Source: Toxorhynchites rutilus septentrionalis (lineage: Eukaryota; Arthropoda; Insecta; Diptera; Culicidae). Taken from it: a stretch of DNA of 64,000 nucleotides. The stretch spans positions 308,154,834 through 308,218,833 of the forward strand of contig NC_073745.1 of assembly GCF_029784135.1 (NCBI RefSeq), in the 5' to 3' direction. Made by a program: the position numbers and the translations under genes. Within the stretch, counting starts at the first letter, position 1; each line of letters begins with the position of its first letter. Shown here one piece after another: positions 32,701-43,869 of this stretch. The notes under the pieces were generated by a model. The model had not been told where the DNA came from. It did no database searches and saw only the letters and a list, made by a program, of their open reading frames with translations.

Positions 32701-33705
32701 GCTGTCTGCGCCGCCGACAGAGGATACAGCGCTCTGCGGAGTACCAACTCAACTGCAATCTGCAGACAGTGGAGGAGAAGATTGCAGCTTGGAAGCAGAA
32801 GGCAGTGCGTGGTGCCGACCCCCATCAACTGGACCGGCCACACGTCGACAAGGCCGCATCTAATCTGTGGATAACGCGTGGTGAACTCTCTTCAGTAGTA
32901 GAAGCCGACATGATAGCCATCCAGGACAGGATAATGCCGACGAGAAACTGCAGGCGGTACGTCTGGCATCAAGACGTTGATGACATTTGCCGGATGGGCC
33001 ATCAACCAGGTGAAAACATAGAGCACATTATGGGAGGCTGTCCCGTTTTGGCCAACGCAGCCTACACCGAGCGCCACAACAACGTGGCCTGTATTGTTCA
33101 CCGACAATTGGCGCTCCAATGTGCTCTACTGGAAGACAACGTACCAAACTACCGGTACCTACCTGCACCTGTCCTGGAAAATGACCGTTTCAAGCTGTAC
33201 TGGGATCGCACTGTTCTGACCGACCTCTCGATCCACCACAACCGCCCAGATATAATGGTTTACGACAAGAGCGATCGCAAAGTCACCATCATCGATGTCG
33301 CTATTCCACTGAACCAGAATCTGGAGGAGACCCACGGTCGCAAAATCTGCAAGTACCGACCATTGGCCGTGGAGCTCAAGGAACTGTGGGGGCTAAGGGA
33401 GGTCCCAAGAATTGTTCCAGTCGTTCTCTCTGGAACTGAAATTGTCCCGAAGAATCTTCTGGAAGCGCTAAAGGTGTTGAACATGGAGAAAGAATTGGCC
33501 GGCATCCAAAAGTTGGTCATCCTTAGCACCTGCACGATTGTCCGACAATTCCTCGGTTAGGACTGAAAAGCACGAGCATGCAGATACGTGCATTCAGCAG
33601 AGCCTAGTCACCCTTTGGCATTCAGAAGCCCGGGGGCGGGATGAAAATAGGTTCGCCTAGTTAAGAAGTGAGATAAGTCTGCCAAAATAAAAAAAAATTG
33701 AAAAA
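29745..33705 (+). mobile_element. R4/Dong-like non-LTR retrotransposon, near full length, dead
   Basis: A single-ORF LINE of the restriction-enzyme-like endonuclease class, from a GC-rich leader starting near 29745 to an A-rich 3' end near 33690-33705. The leader (29880-30380) is richer in GC than anything nearby. The 3' UTR is short (33561-33690). No clear target duplication was found; the 3' junction is taken up by a mariner and the 5' side by a mariner fragment. Confidence 0.75.
30230..33560 (+). pseudogene. R4/Dong-like ORF: reverse transcriptase plus restriction-like endonuclease (multiple lesions)
   Basis: The first recognisable coding begins near MWTYEMNEL (30230). An 8-base tandem duplication (AGGAAGCC/AGGAAGCG, about 30332-30348) shifts the frame. 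The frame from 30384 holds the N-terminal region and early RT (NWAAPGPDGVQNFW, TFLLPKD). Further breaks lie near 31575, 31715, 32085 and 32742, with a stop at 32302-32304. RT blocks present include AYIDYKKAYDSIPHSF, GIFQGDSFGPLWFCL and the catalytic FYMDDLKVYADS. The C-terminal part has a knuckle reading CRMGHQPGENIEHIMGGC in which the second Cys is Gly, then the endonuclease blocks RPDIMVYDKSD and KVTIIDVAIP. The YMDDLK motif and the PD-D endonuclease point to the R4/Dong clade (family knowledge); clade not tested. Confidence 0.85.
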
Positions 33706-33708
33706 TAT

Positions 33709-34976
33709 TAGGCTGTCAAAAAAGTCCTGCGGTATTTCCGTGAGGTGTCGTTGTAAGCGCGTAGTTCTAGTTGTATTCATTGTATCGAGTCATACTATAG
33801 CTTGTTGGAAAGGTATTTATATAGTCCTTGACAGTGTTTTGTTTGGTTAAGTCGTTCGTGAGTTATAGTGTCGCAAATATGGAGCAAAATAAAGAGAAAA
33901 TCCGACATATTTTACAGTACTACTATGACAAAGGCAAAAATGCATCTCAAGCTGCCAATAAAATTTGTGCAGTTTCTGGACCCGATACAGTTTCCATTTC
34001 CACCGCACAACGATGGTTTCAACGTTTTCGTTCTGGTGTAGAGGTCGTCGAAGATGCGCCACGCTCCGGAAGGCCTGTCGTCGAAAATTGCGACAAAATC
34101 GCTGAATTAGCCGAGAAAGACCGGCATAGTAGCAGCCGTAGCATCGGCCAAGAGCTGGGTATAAGTCATCAAACCGTCATAACCATTTGAAGAAGCTTGG
34201 ATTCACAAAGAAGCTCGATGTATGGGTGCCACACACATTGACGAAAAAAACATCTTTGACCGTATCGACGCATGTGAATCGCTGCTGAATCGCAACAACA
34301 TCGACCCGTTTCTGAAGCGGATGGTGACTGGCGATGAAAAGTGGATCGCTTACGACAACGTGAAGCGCAAACGGTCGTGGTCGAAGCCCGCTGAAGCGGC
34401 TCAGACGGTGGCCAAGCCCTCATTAACGGCCAGGAAGGTTCTGCTGTTTATTTGGTGGGATTGTCAAGGAATAATCTATTATGAGCTGCTTCCCTATGGC
34501 CAAACGCTCAATTCGGACCTGTACTGCCAACAACTGGACCGCTTGAAGGTAGCACTCATGAAGAAGAGGCCATCTTAGATAAACAGAGGCCGCATTGTCT
34601 TCCATCAGGACAACGCCAGGCCACACACTTGTTTGGTGACGCGCCAGAAGCTCCGGGAGCTCGGATGGGAGGTTCTTTTGCATCCGCCGTATAGTCCGGA
34701 CCTTGCACCAAGTGACTACCACCTGTTTTTGTCCATGGCGAACGTGCTAGGTAGTCAGAAGTTAGCCACAGAAGAGGCCTGTGAAAATTGGCTATCCGAG
34801 TTTTTTGCCAACAAGGAAGCGAGCTTCTATAACAGGGGTTTTATGAAGTTGGCATCTCGTTGGGAACAAGTCATCGAACAAAACGGCGCATATTTGACTT
34901 AAAACAGATGATTGTAACTAATTTTATGAACAAATGAAAATTCAAAAAAATACCGCAGGACTTTTTTGACAGCCTA
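33709..34976 (+). mobile_element. mariner element with TA duplications and 27-bp inverted termini
   Basis: TA at 33709-33710 and 34975-34976 flank 1264 bp. The termini are perfect inverted repeats of about 27 bp starting GGCTGTCAAAAAAGTCCTGC (33711-33737 and the complement ending at 34974). It sits in the A-rich 3' tail of the R4-like element, so it is younger than that insertion. The termini are intact but the transposase is not. Confidence 0.93.
33879..34902 (+). pseudogene. mariner transposase (two frameshifts, one stop)
   Basis: Start ATG 33879 (MEQNKEKIRHIL); an in-frame ATG further up at 33828 is not typical of the family. The N-terminal HTH region includes KNASQAANKI, RWFQRFRSG and APRSGRP. 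One-base deletions near 34180 (after GISHQTV) and near 34244 (in the A run before NIFDRID) shift the frame, and a TAG occurs at 34576-34578. Catalytic blocks are all present: VTGDEKWIAYD, HQDNARPH and PPYSPDLAPSDYHLF, the D,D34D arrangement. It ends QNGAYLT, a normal mariner terminus. Inactive as it stands. Confidence 0.92.
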
Positions 34977-34979
34977 ATA

Positions 34980-35170
34980 AATTAAGTTGCACGTATTTTA
35001 CTGTTGTAGTATCGACACAATACACAGTTATCGCAATTTTAGCGGCCTGGCTTGCGTTTTTGCATTTATAAAAGCAAAAGTGTAAAACGTACCGAATTTT
35101 CTCTTTGTTGACCCCTATTGTTAACACCCTGTAGCTCACAACTGATTGGAACAAACAAAAAAACAGCAAA
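34980..35170 (-). pseudogene. mariner transposase N-terminal fragment
   Basis: On the minus strand from about 35120: NKEKIRYVLHFCFYKCKNAS, then QAAKI and further HTH-like residues. This matches the first ~60 residues of a mariner transposase and is cut at 34978, next to the terminus of the other mariner. It is probably the N-terminal piece of the element whose C-terminal half is at 29411-29700. Confidence 0.7.
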
Positions 35171-36329
35171 AGAATGTTTTTCAGTGTGACGATTTTTTTT
35201 AGTGTTCACAACGAGCCTATACTTGAAATTGTGCGATCGATATTACGCGAGATATTGATCACTAAAGCCAGCTATCGAGAAAATAATTGATAACTTTTAC
35301 CTCAACCTAATATTTTATAATATTTCAAATCCTTATCGACCATTCTGCATTGATTGTCTAGATGAATTTCAAAGTTTCGCGAGGGAAAATCACGTCAGAT
35401 AACTCACGATTCATTGATTCCGAACTCTATGAAATCAAGCTAAATGAAAGAATTGAAAGAGTTATTGAACATTTCTTGAGAACAATTTTCTGTCTTACAT
35501 TGACCCCAATTCGAAAGAACGCTACGCTACATTCATTTGAAAGATCTGCATTTTTTTCATAAAATTCTGTTGTGAAACATTTTAAATAGTGGAAGATAAC
35601 AACAGGTTGACCATTCAACAGGTTTAACAAGCAAGGAATTGTAGAATGGTTGGAGAGTTTTAATTTTATTGATATAATCAAGTTCATCATGCATTTTTTG
35701 GGAGAAAATTATTGAAAAACGAAAAAAAATAGGGTTTTTACTTCAAAAAGTTACTTCAATCCATCAATTTAATTGTTTAACAGCTGCATTCTATGCGAAA
35801 AAAGATTGAGTACTGGGCCAATTGATTAAAGATTGACGACGAGTGGTGCATGTATCATCTCACGCAAATGTGAATAACTATTCCTAGAAATTGCCGAAAT
35901 TTCAATACATTAAAAAATTTTAATTTTTCAAGAAAAGTAGGGTAAATGATCTTGGTTTGTCCGGTTTTAGAAATCCCCTTTTATTATTGAAAAAAATCGA
36001 ACTTCCATGTAGATGTGGCATTTATCAATGTTTGAGTTTACTGTCATCATACTGATCCATTCATAATTCAGGCTTTCTTCAGAATATTGCCTTTTCTTGG
36101 GCATTTTAGAAATGTTCACCTCAACACACTCAACTTCTGTTTTGCGCGAAGGACACAATAAACAAACTGCAGCGCGCCAAGTGGTTACCATAGAAATCAT
36201 GTGGACAAAACAACATTAGTGAGTTGTCCCATGATAAGAATTGAGGTCATCGAAATGCGTTAATTACATGGTTTAGTTATGTAAATCTGATACTGATGGT
36301 GTGCAAGCGTGATGTTTACAATATTTGTA
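35171..36329. other. Spacer, nothing recognised
   Basis: AT-rich. Short frames only, including a plus frame at 35362-35562 and a minus frame at 35967-36200, neither recognised. Confidence 0.35.
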
Positions 36330-37005
36330 CACCCTAACTGCCAAGTTTTGAATGGCCCGATTTACGGTTTCCCCAACACAGTCTTCAAAATCGATGTACC
36401 TGTGGAAATCCGCTTTACAAATATACATGCATGTCGGGGGTATTTTTTGTGGGCTGTGTTTTCCTAACACGGACTTCAAAATCAATGTGCCTGGGGAAAT
36501 CCGCTTTGTCAACACATGCAAGTTGGGGGTATTTTTTTCCCACTGAGCTGTGTTTCCCTAACACGGACTTAAAAATAAATGTGGCTGATGGAATCCGCTT
36601 TTACAAATACATGCAAGTCGGGGGTATTTTTTGGTGTTGAGTATTTTTGTACTCGCTTGTCGTCGTGCAGACCGGGATATGTTTCCCTAAAACTTACTTT
36701 TAAATTGAGAAGACTGGGAAAGTTGTCATTTCAAATACTAGAGCTGAATGAACCTTCGCGGTTCGAGAACTACGTAAACATGAGTTGTGCAATAATTTCA
36801 GAGGGATATGTTAAATACAATGAACGTTTGACAATTCTTCCGTTCACATATTTTGGTAGTCCTAGGCATAATATCAAAAGTAAAAGGACGTTCATAAAAT
36901 TTATTTATAACGAAGAACATAATCATAATCTAAAATTTCAATGCATTCTGAAATAATATTCGAAGTGGTAAACAAGTGGATTGCATAATATAATTGCGTA
37001 GTTCG
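36330..37005 (+). mobile_element. TGACGTRGGACTA-family unit (iii), left-truncated
   Basis: It starts at CCCTAACTGCC and contains a three-unit tandem array and then sequence (36750-36960) also present in unit (iv) at 37855-38020, for example TTCTTCCGTTCACATATTTT. No left terminus is present. It directly precedes unit (iv), giving a head-to-tail pair. Confidence 0.6.
36355..36650. repeat. Tandem array, three ~95-bp units
   Basis: Three units, each with GTTTYCCTAACACGGACTT (first: CCAACACAGTC), AAATCCGCTTT and ACATGCAAGTCGGGGGTATT-like words. It ends at GAGTATTTTTGTACTCGCTT, a short hairpin also found at the end of the array in unit (iv). Confidence 0.85.
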
Positions 37006-37020
37006 ACGTCTAAAATATGC

Positions 37021-38200
37021 GGTGGTGTCCTAGATACAACCCCTTACATTTTGACGTGGGACTACGTCTAACCGGAGAATATGGGAGGTAAAATGAAAAC
37101 CTAAACACAGAACATGCAGGAAAAAATGAAGATTCCGAATGCTTATAACTCGAACATTTCTTACTGGATCGGAAAGATATTTGCATCAATTGATAGGGAA
37201 TATTTCTATGCATCTATCGCAATTAATGAAATGTTATTTTTCATTAGATAAACAATTGAATAACTGTAAAATGTTAAGCGTTATCTAAACGCCCTAACTG
37301 CCTCGTTTTGATTGGCTCGATTTACGGTTTCCCCAACACAGTCATCATAATCAAGCAGCCTTGGGGAAATTGGCATTGCAAATACATGGAGATATGGGGC
37401 TTTTGTTTTCACCGAAATGTGTTCCCTAACACAGACATCAAAACCAAGCAGTGTTGGAGAAATCGGCATTGCAAATACATGCAAATCGGAGGTAGTTTTG
37501 TTCCGATTGAAATGTGTTTCCCCAACACAGACTTCAAACCCAAGGAGTCTGGGAAAATGGGCTTTGCAAATAATTGCAAACTGCGAGTACTTTTGTACTC
37601 GCTTGTCTTTGTGCAGACTAGAATATTGTTGATTCATGCAAGTACGAACACAACGCTTTGGTTCGGTTATTCAAGATTGTATTGAAGGATATGCCTTCAT
37701 ATCTTCTGCTCACTGAATTTCTACGCATACCATTTGATGATTAGGCAAAATGTTGATAACCATTTGCTGCGATAACACCTATTGATTAAACAATATGCGT
37801 TCGACGTACATGTCAAAATCGAAACTGAGTGCCTGAAGTTCATCAAATCAAGCAAATTTACGGTTCGAGAAGTACGTACACTTGAGAGATGCAAACTTCA
37901 GAGGGAAATGTAAAATAAAATAATCGTTTGATAATTCTTCCGTTCACATATTTTGTCCAAATATACACCAAACGTAAAAGGACTGTCATTAAATTTACTT
38001 GTAATGAAGAACATAATGTATCACAATGCATGAAACATGGCATTTATTCAATCTCTTTACTCACAAAGCAAATATATTAAATTCAATTGAATTCGGAAAT
38101 TGTTTCAATCAATCAACAATTTAATCAATACAAACAAATGATTGCTAAGCTAAGGTAGTCCCACGTAAACCTTGCGGTTATATCATAGATATAACCCACC
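37021..38200 (+). mobile_element. TGACGTRGGACTA-family unit (iv), both ends present
   Basis: Left end GGTGGTGTCCTAGATACAAC with core TGACGTGGGACTA at 37052-37064. Right end with the inverted core TAGTCCCACGT (38156-38166), then CTTGCGGTTATATCATAG and ATAACCCACC to 38200. Outer ends are imperfect inverted repeats of about 45 bp. The interior has a three-unit array (37325-37610) and no coding capacity. No target duplication was seen. Confidence 0.7.
37325..37640. repeat. Tandem array, three ~95-bp units (unit iv)
   Basis: Units share CCAACACAG or CCTAACACAGACATCA, GGCATTGCAAATACATG-like and GGAAATTGGCATTGC-like words, and are related to, but distinct from, the array at 36355-36650. The array ends in GAGTACTTTTGTACTCGCTT, a hairpin of six base pairs. 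Confidence 0.85.
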
Positions 38201-38934
38201 CATTTTTTTTAATTAATGATTATGGGTGATTATATTTAAAAAAATATTTATTCTTCGTGTACACGTGGACATAGTCTATACTACCTCCCCCCTCTCCGTG
38301 GACAAGCGTGGATATTTTCATACCCCCTACCCCCCCTAAAAATGTCCACGTGTTATGTAGACAGCCTGTTAAATCAAAGTATCGTTCTACATAGCGAGCA
38401 GACAACAGGCTGATGCTGATATCACAATAGTGGGTTTGCTTGATACAAAGGAAGAATTGTAGATATCGCACACTGTAGTGCAATTTTATTTGCACTGCGT
38501 CGATTCTCAAATTTCACATTCTTAAAAATAGAGATTGAAGTGGTTGAAAAATATGTGATGCTAGTGCTGTTGGAACAAAATATATTCACCTGTGATTAAG
38601 CATGTGTCGACTGCGATATAGTCTGCCGCGCGATAGCGATCGCGATACATTGCACTCAGTTCATTGCGTACATTGACACAAGGAAACAAATCGCGACATA
38701 TGGCCAGCTTGTGTATTGTTCTCTCTAGAGCAAGAATGAATCAATCTCCTCCAACTGATTTTACAAAAACCACACAATCTAAAACTTCTGGAATAATATC
38801 CGAAGTGATAAACAAATTAATTGAATAAAGTTATTTGGAAAACTTACGTCTATAAGGCGGCCGTGTCTTGGACAAAATCGCCTATATGCTTTGCGAAGAG
38901 TATACAATGAGTTGAAGATAAAAAAAATACAATC
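38201..38934. other. Spacer with a small inverted repeat
   Basis: ACACGTGGACAT (38261-38272) and its complement (38342-38353) flank a C-rich stretch of about 70 bases with C runs. Otherwise unassigned. Confidence 0.5.
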
Positions 38935-39212
38935 ATTCGAAGAAGTAATCTTTCAAACGTTCTTCTCCTTCAACGCTACTAACCTTCCCTAAGAATTTCC
39001 ACGTAGTATCACGTAGTATCAACGTAGTATCACGTATCATTTTATATTTCTGCTTTGTTGAGATTTCTAGCAAAATAGCACGCCTTGAATATACATTGAG
39101 TGGCACACTCGAAAACATGCGGGTACCACAGTTTAAATCGGAAGAATTTTCCGGCCTGACGGGAATCAAACCCGAATCTTCCGGAACTCTGCCACGGAAG
39201 CCACAGGTAACA
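38935..39212 (-). mobile_element. tRNA-derived SINE, same family as 11535, minus strand
   Basis: Reading on the minus strand: A box TGGCAGAGTTCC (39183-39194) and B box GGGTTTGATTCC (39162-39173), then a body with TATTCAAGGCGTGCTATTTT and AGAAATCTCAACAAAG, closely like the body of the 11535 copy (ATTCAAGGCGTGTTATTTGG). It contains a local triplication of a 12-base ACGTAGTATCAC word (38998-39038). Tail GAAGGAGAAGAACG near 38945. The target duplication is not clear. Confidence 0.78.
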
Positions 39213-42200
39213 CATTAAATTGGAAGCTTTTTAAAACAAACATAATGATCTCTATTACTGCACAGCGCAATCACTTTCTTATCAACCCGATAAAATACTA
39301 AATTCTATTGTTAGTTTATTGCAGGAGATTATAACGAATTCCCAACAGACGGTAAATCTGAAACGCACTCATACCAGTGGGGGGAAACAAAATTTGTCCA
39401 AATCATCCACCGATTTTTCCTTTTCCTCCGAAATGCACTTCAAATGTAAAATGTTTCCATCGAGTCAAGAGCACACAAAATTGACGTTTGATACTTTTCC
39501 TTTTTTTCTCCCTGAGGTTACAATTTCATGCATTCAACATTGTTTCAGAGCAGCAAGACATGGGCGAGAGCGAGGCGGGAGCCAGTTCATAGCCCAACTG
39601 GGTCACGTGTGACATATCAGGCGTAGTTGGCAAAAAGATTTATGAACAATTCCATAAGGACTGTTCGAAATGGGCCAGAGTCTTCTTCCGTCCGTCTGCT
39701 TCCATCGAGACCCACCCTCGCACCCCGTGCTGAAATGCGGTAGCGGCTGGCAACGATGGAGAAGAGCAGAAGAAGCACAAAAATTCGCAAAAATTTTTAA
39801 CACACGATGGAGATGAAAAACGGGAAAATTTCATAAGAAAAATAGTAGAAAACATTGATACGGTACGGGTGTAGTTTTGCTCGAAGTATATCATCCTTCG
39901 CACCGAGAAGTTGCATTCATTCCTTGTTGGGTCGGAGTGTGGAAGCGGAAGAATACGAGATCAGAAGATTTTTTATCACGCCCCGTATGGATCCGACGAA
40001 AGAAATTGCTGAGAAATATAGGGAAAACATTTACATAATATTTTTACTCGCACAATCATTGCTCTGCTGGTTGTTCGCATCCCCAAAGCCCCCCAACCAG
40101 AGACGGTTGTGATGAAAACGGCATTCGACATTCGCAGTTGGGTTTAAATGTTGCCAATTTCTGTCGTATGTGGAAATGGTGGCAGGAGGGAGGAGGCCCT
40201 CCGTCGATATTTTTCCCCATGCAACAGAAGAAACGTGTAAGTTATGGAGATTTTTTCATAGTTCAGCATATCGCACAGGAAACTTTTTGCCCGGATTCAC
40301 TCACATTCATTCCGATGGAAGCTTTAAAGTTATCGACAATGGCGGCTGTAAGTGGGTCTCCTTGTAAACTATTTACAGCTGTCCTCCCATACTTTTGCCC
40401 CGGGCAGCTAATGCACACATATGTAATGTGTACCCAACAGATAAAAGAATCATTGAAATAACACGACGGCCGAGAGATGTGTGGTGGATACGTCTTCGTT
40501 TCAAAACTGGACTCATCTACCATCCGGACCGGGACCCCACTTCAGCTGGGAGGACAAAGACAAACGAGATGAGCATCCAAAGCCGGGATAATACATCACG
40601 TATATGAGTGTGCTTTTTGATGAAAAATGACGTCCTAAATTAATATCTCTCGTTATGTCGCTTGTTTGGTGTGTTGTTTTTTTCTTCTCCCCTCGGCTTC
40701 AAGAGATTTCGGAGACGGAGAAAGTCAACGCAAAATAGAAAGTGGATTTTCTTCCCATCATGTTTTTTCTTCCTTTGCTTCTCCGAGGGGCGTTATCAAG
40801 CTAGAGTACAGCTACTGTTAGTGTAGCACTTGAGTCGCACACTTGTTCCGAAGAGTGTAGCATCCGGATGCAGAAAAAGTGGCTCTTTCGACACCCCCAC
40901 TCCATTTTCTTTTACTCATCGAGGAAAATATTGCGAATGACTCCTGACGGTGGTAATGTTCCATTTTCCCACCCCCGGTTTACGTCTAATAATTCATGAC
41001 AGTCAAAACAAAGCGGGAAATAAATAAAATTAAAACATATGTACACATGTACACGAGCGCCCCGGTTTAGATTCCTGACGTCATATTCGCCGCTGGCTGG
41101 CTAAACTAGGATGGATGTTATTGCTTCGCAAATACACATATTTGCGACAGCCGGGATTTAGAGTGTTGCAGCTGGAGGTATGAGCAGTTGTGCACACAGA
41201 CAGCCCCAAAGCCCGAGACAAAGCTGCCTTGCCGGATTTTTCAAACTTTGTCACATTTATGCCACGCTTGACACGGTAGGAGTTTTTCCCCGGTGTTCAT
41301 TACTGTACACTCGCTTAAGTCACTTCCAGTGAGTTGGTGTGAGGGGAGAAGGAAGGAAGGATACTTCGTGTTGTAGAACTGTAATCGGATTCTTGGAAAG
41401 GATTACGAATTTCCGAGAAAAAAGAGTTTTGATCAACAAGCGCTCGTCAACGCACAGCATGACACTTACAATGGACAGGAGCAATTCGTTGGCATGATAT
41501 GTGAAATATGACAAAACAATCATGAACTTAAAACAATAACTTTTAAAGAAAACACATTGTCCTAAATCACTTCAGTGGACGCATGATGAAAGTCCTCGCC
41601 GCATTTTACTATTAACCTTTAGCGGTCGTATTAAATGTTGATATAAGTGTTGTACTGGTCGGAATTAATTTCTCTTAACAGAGAACCCGCATTGTAAGTT
41701 CTTCATCTTTCCACGCTAACAATGTTTTGTTTACACAGAGTACCGTTATCTATTATTCATGGAAGCTCCAAATTAATTCGGTTCACAAGACATTAAAATT
41801 CGTTTAGAAAAGTGTAAACTATTACATGGTTGAATAATGTATGTGGTATGATTCCCAGCTGTGGTGGCTGAGAGCCACAGCAGAAGTCGATTGGGAGCAA
41901 TTACTTGGAACAGGATCAGCGGATGAAACAGTCGCTCACTTTTACGTTGAGTTCTTTGGAATTTTTTGAACAAATTTGTCGTTGAGAAAAAACTTACGAA
42001 AATTTCTTAAAAACCAACTGTGATGGAATGGGAAGCTTCCTCGAAATCGACTTCGCAAAGCTAGGGAACGGGCAGGAGAGAGTCATGTAATTCACCCCAT
42101 TTTGTAAAATATTTGACCAATTAGGTAGAAAAACAGTATATTGATTTGCAAGAAACTACATTAAAGTTTTGGGAAACATGAGTTTCCAAAGATATAATTG

Positions 42201-42349
42201 AAGTTCTTCTTAACATATCCGTTTTACCTCTACATCCCCTACTGACATTAACAATCGAGGTGAGTGTCTTTTAGAATTTCTCTCGTCAAACAACATAGAT
42301 ATCGCTAACAAAGGAAATGAACCAACATTCATAAACGCTATCAGACAAG
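39213..42349. other. Long spacer, no recognised gene
   Basis: Mixed composition. Frames at 39319-39612, 39855-40112 and 40138-40461 (plus) are open but not recognisable and show no consistent coding pattern. No TIR, SINE boxes or long repeats were seen. This is the longest stretch in the window that looks single-copy, a candidate for intron or regulatory DNA of a neighbouring host gene (inference). Confidence 0.35.
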
Positions 42350-43641
42350 ACTGCCGTAATCTCGCAAAGTGACGCAAGCGCCAACATTGACATTTTACGT
42401 TTTTTTGTTATAGATCGATAAAGAATACCAAATCCTTCCAAACAACTGTGATAATTTACTGTGAACGAAGTGGCGCAAGCGCCATTTCAACTGTGATGGG
42501 GCGCAAGCGCCATTTTCCCTATGTTGTGACGTAATTTCATAGTGATGCGATGTGATTTTTTTATCTGTTCTGATAGAGTACGATGAACGAGCAGGGACAG
42601 CAATATTCACATAACAACTTCTTCCGTAATGAACGTTGAACATAATAAAAATCACATGCCTTCTTTCTTGTAAAAAAAACACTTTCCATCCCCATGTAAT
42701 GTTACTTTTATAATAGCAATTTTGTTTCAGAATTACAAATCATGTACTAAGAAGCTCACAAAACCATGTAACCATGTAAATTTATAAAATCAAGCTCATC
42801 TTTAAGTAAAGTTATCCTAGATTGAAGTGTATTGCTGTTCTCACATATAGCTCATAAAGATTAGAACTAAATAGTTCAAACTCATCGATTTAATTGTCGA
42901 TTACAAGGATTCCCTAATATGTAGTGTCTTTTTTCTTCAGGCATCCAGGGACAAAGCTTCTTGACGATGTTTACTTTCCTCGCCTGTTCAATTTCTCTTT
43001 CGGATAAATTGAAGCTGAGTGTTGATTGAAGGATAAATGTCGAATTTGGTGAACAGCTGCACTCTTCTAAATGTTCCAAACGAAACGAAACACATCTTGT
43101 AACAAAACTTGAAACATCCTCGCGTAAGCTGTATCTTTTTTACTTCGGATAATCTCGGACGGCATTATGTTATTTAACACGGATGGTTTCAATTGCATTT
43201 TGAATTCGAAAAAATCGGTGCTGTCCATAATTATTACAATCGGGTTCTCAACTACGTTAACCTGCTCGACTCATGCTACAGAGTTGGGAAAGTATGTGAA
43301 TTCTTCTCCCTGATGCTTCGCTCAACGCAGTTGGAGAAAATAATTGGAAACAGATTCTCACATACTTTGATGGATGAACGCCAATCGGTTGTGGAAACAG
43401 CGATTTAAATTTGCTGTTTCCACAACAAACTGGCGTTGGTGGCATAGCTTGAATAAAACTGCATTTGTTCAAAAATCAAGCCGATGGGAATGTTTTTCCA
43501 TCAACAATACACATTTTCTACAGATAAGATTTTCGTTAGGTACGCGTATGCTGATTATACATGCAATTTTACAAAAGGTCTCGTACTGCAAATTCTTACC
43601 TCTGGCGCTTGCGTCACTTTGGGAGATTACGGCAGAAGAAG
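42350..43641. mobile_element. Putative DNA transposon with ~33-bp terminal inverted repeats
   Basis: Left CTGCCGTAATCTCGCAAAGT followed by GACGCAAGCGCCA (from 42350) matches, inverted, TGGCGCTTGCGTCACTTTGG then GAGATTACGGCAG (43608-43641), with one mismatch by eye. Near the left end GGCGCAAGCGCCATTT recurs at 42472-42486 and 42500-42512. The interior has a short minus frame (42882-43079) I do not recognise. No target duplication found. Confidence 0.6.
43388..43426. repeat. Perfect 14-bp-arm palindrome
   Basis: GTTGTGGAAACAGC and its exact complement flank an 11-base centre containing ATTTAAAT. It lies inside the putative transposon at 42350-43641. Confidence 0.9.
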
Positions 43642-43869
43642 TCTTAGACCTAACGCTGTGCAGTCCGGTTATTTCAGGAAAAAATCATAACTGGTATGTG
43701 TCGGAAGAGGCGCCTTTGTCTGATCATAGACACATTATTTCTGAATGGGACGGTGGCATGACAGTTCAGAGAGAATAATGAGATCTCAAAAAAAAAAAAA
43801 ACAACTGGGATCGGTATTCCCTTGAATTCGAGTCAAAAATTCTAAACTCAAAAATATGGTCGATTCAGC

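Noticed and set aside
36339..37640. CRISPR-like array
   Set aside because: Only three ~95-bp units without distinct repeat and spacer parts, in a eukaryotic repeat element.
39160..39200. tRNA gene on the minus strand
   Set aside because: A and B boxes belong to a SINE whose body matches the copy at 11535.
39855..40461. Two plus-strand frames (85 and 107 codons) as host exons
   Set aside because: No recognisable domains, no convincing splice sites, and frames of similar length on the opposite strand.
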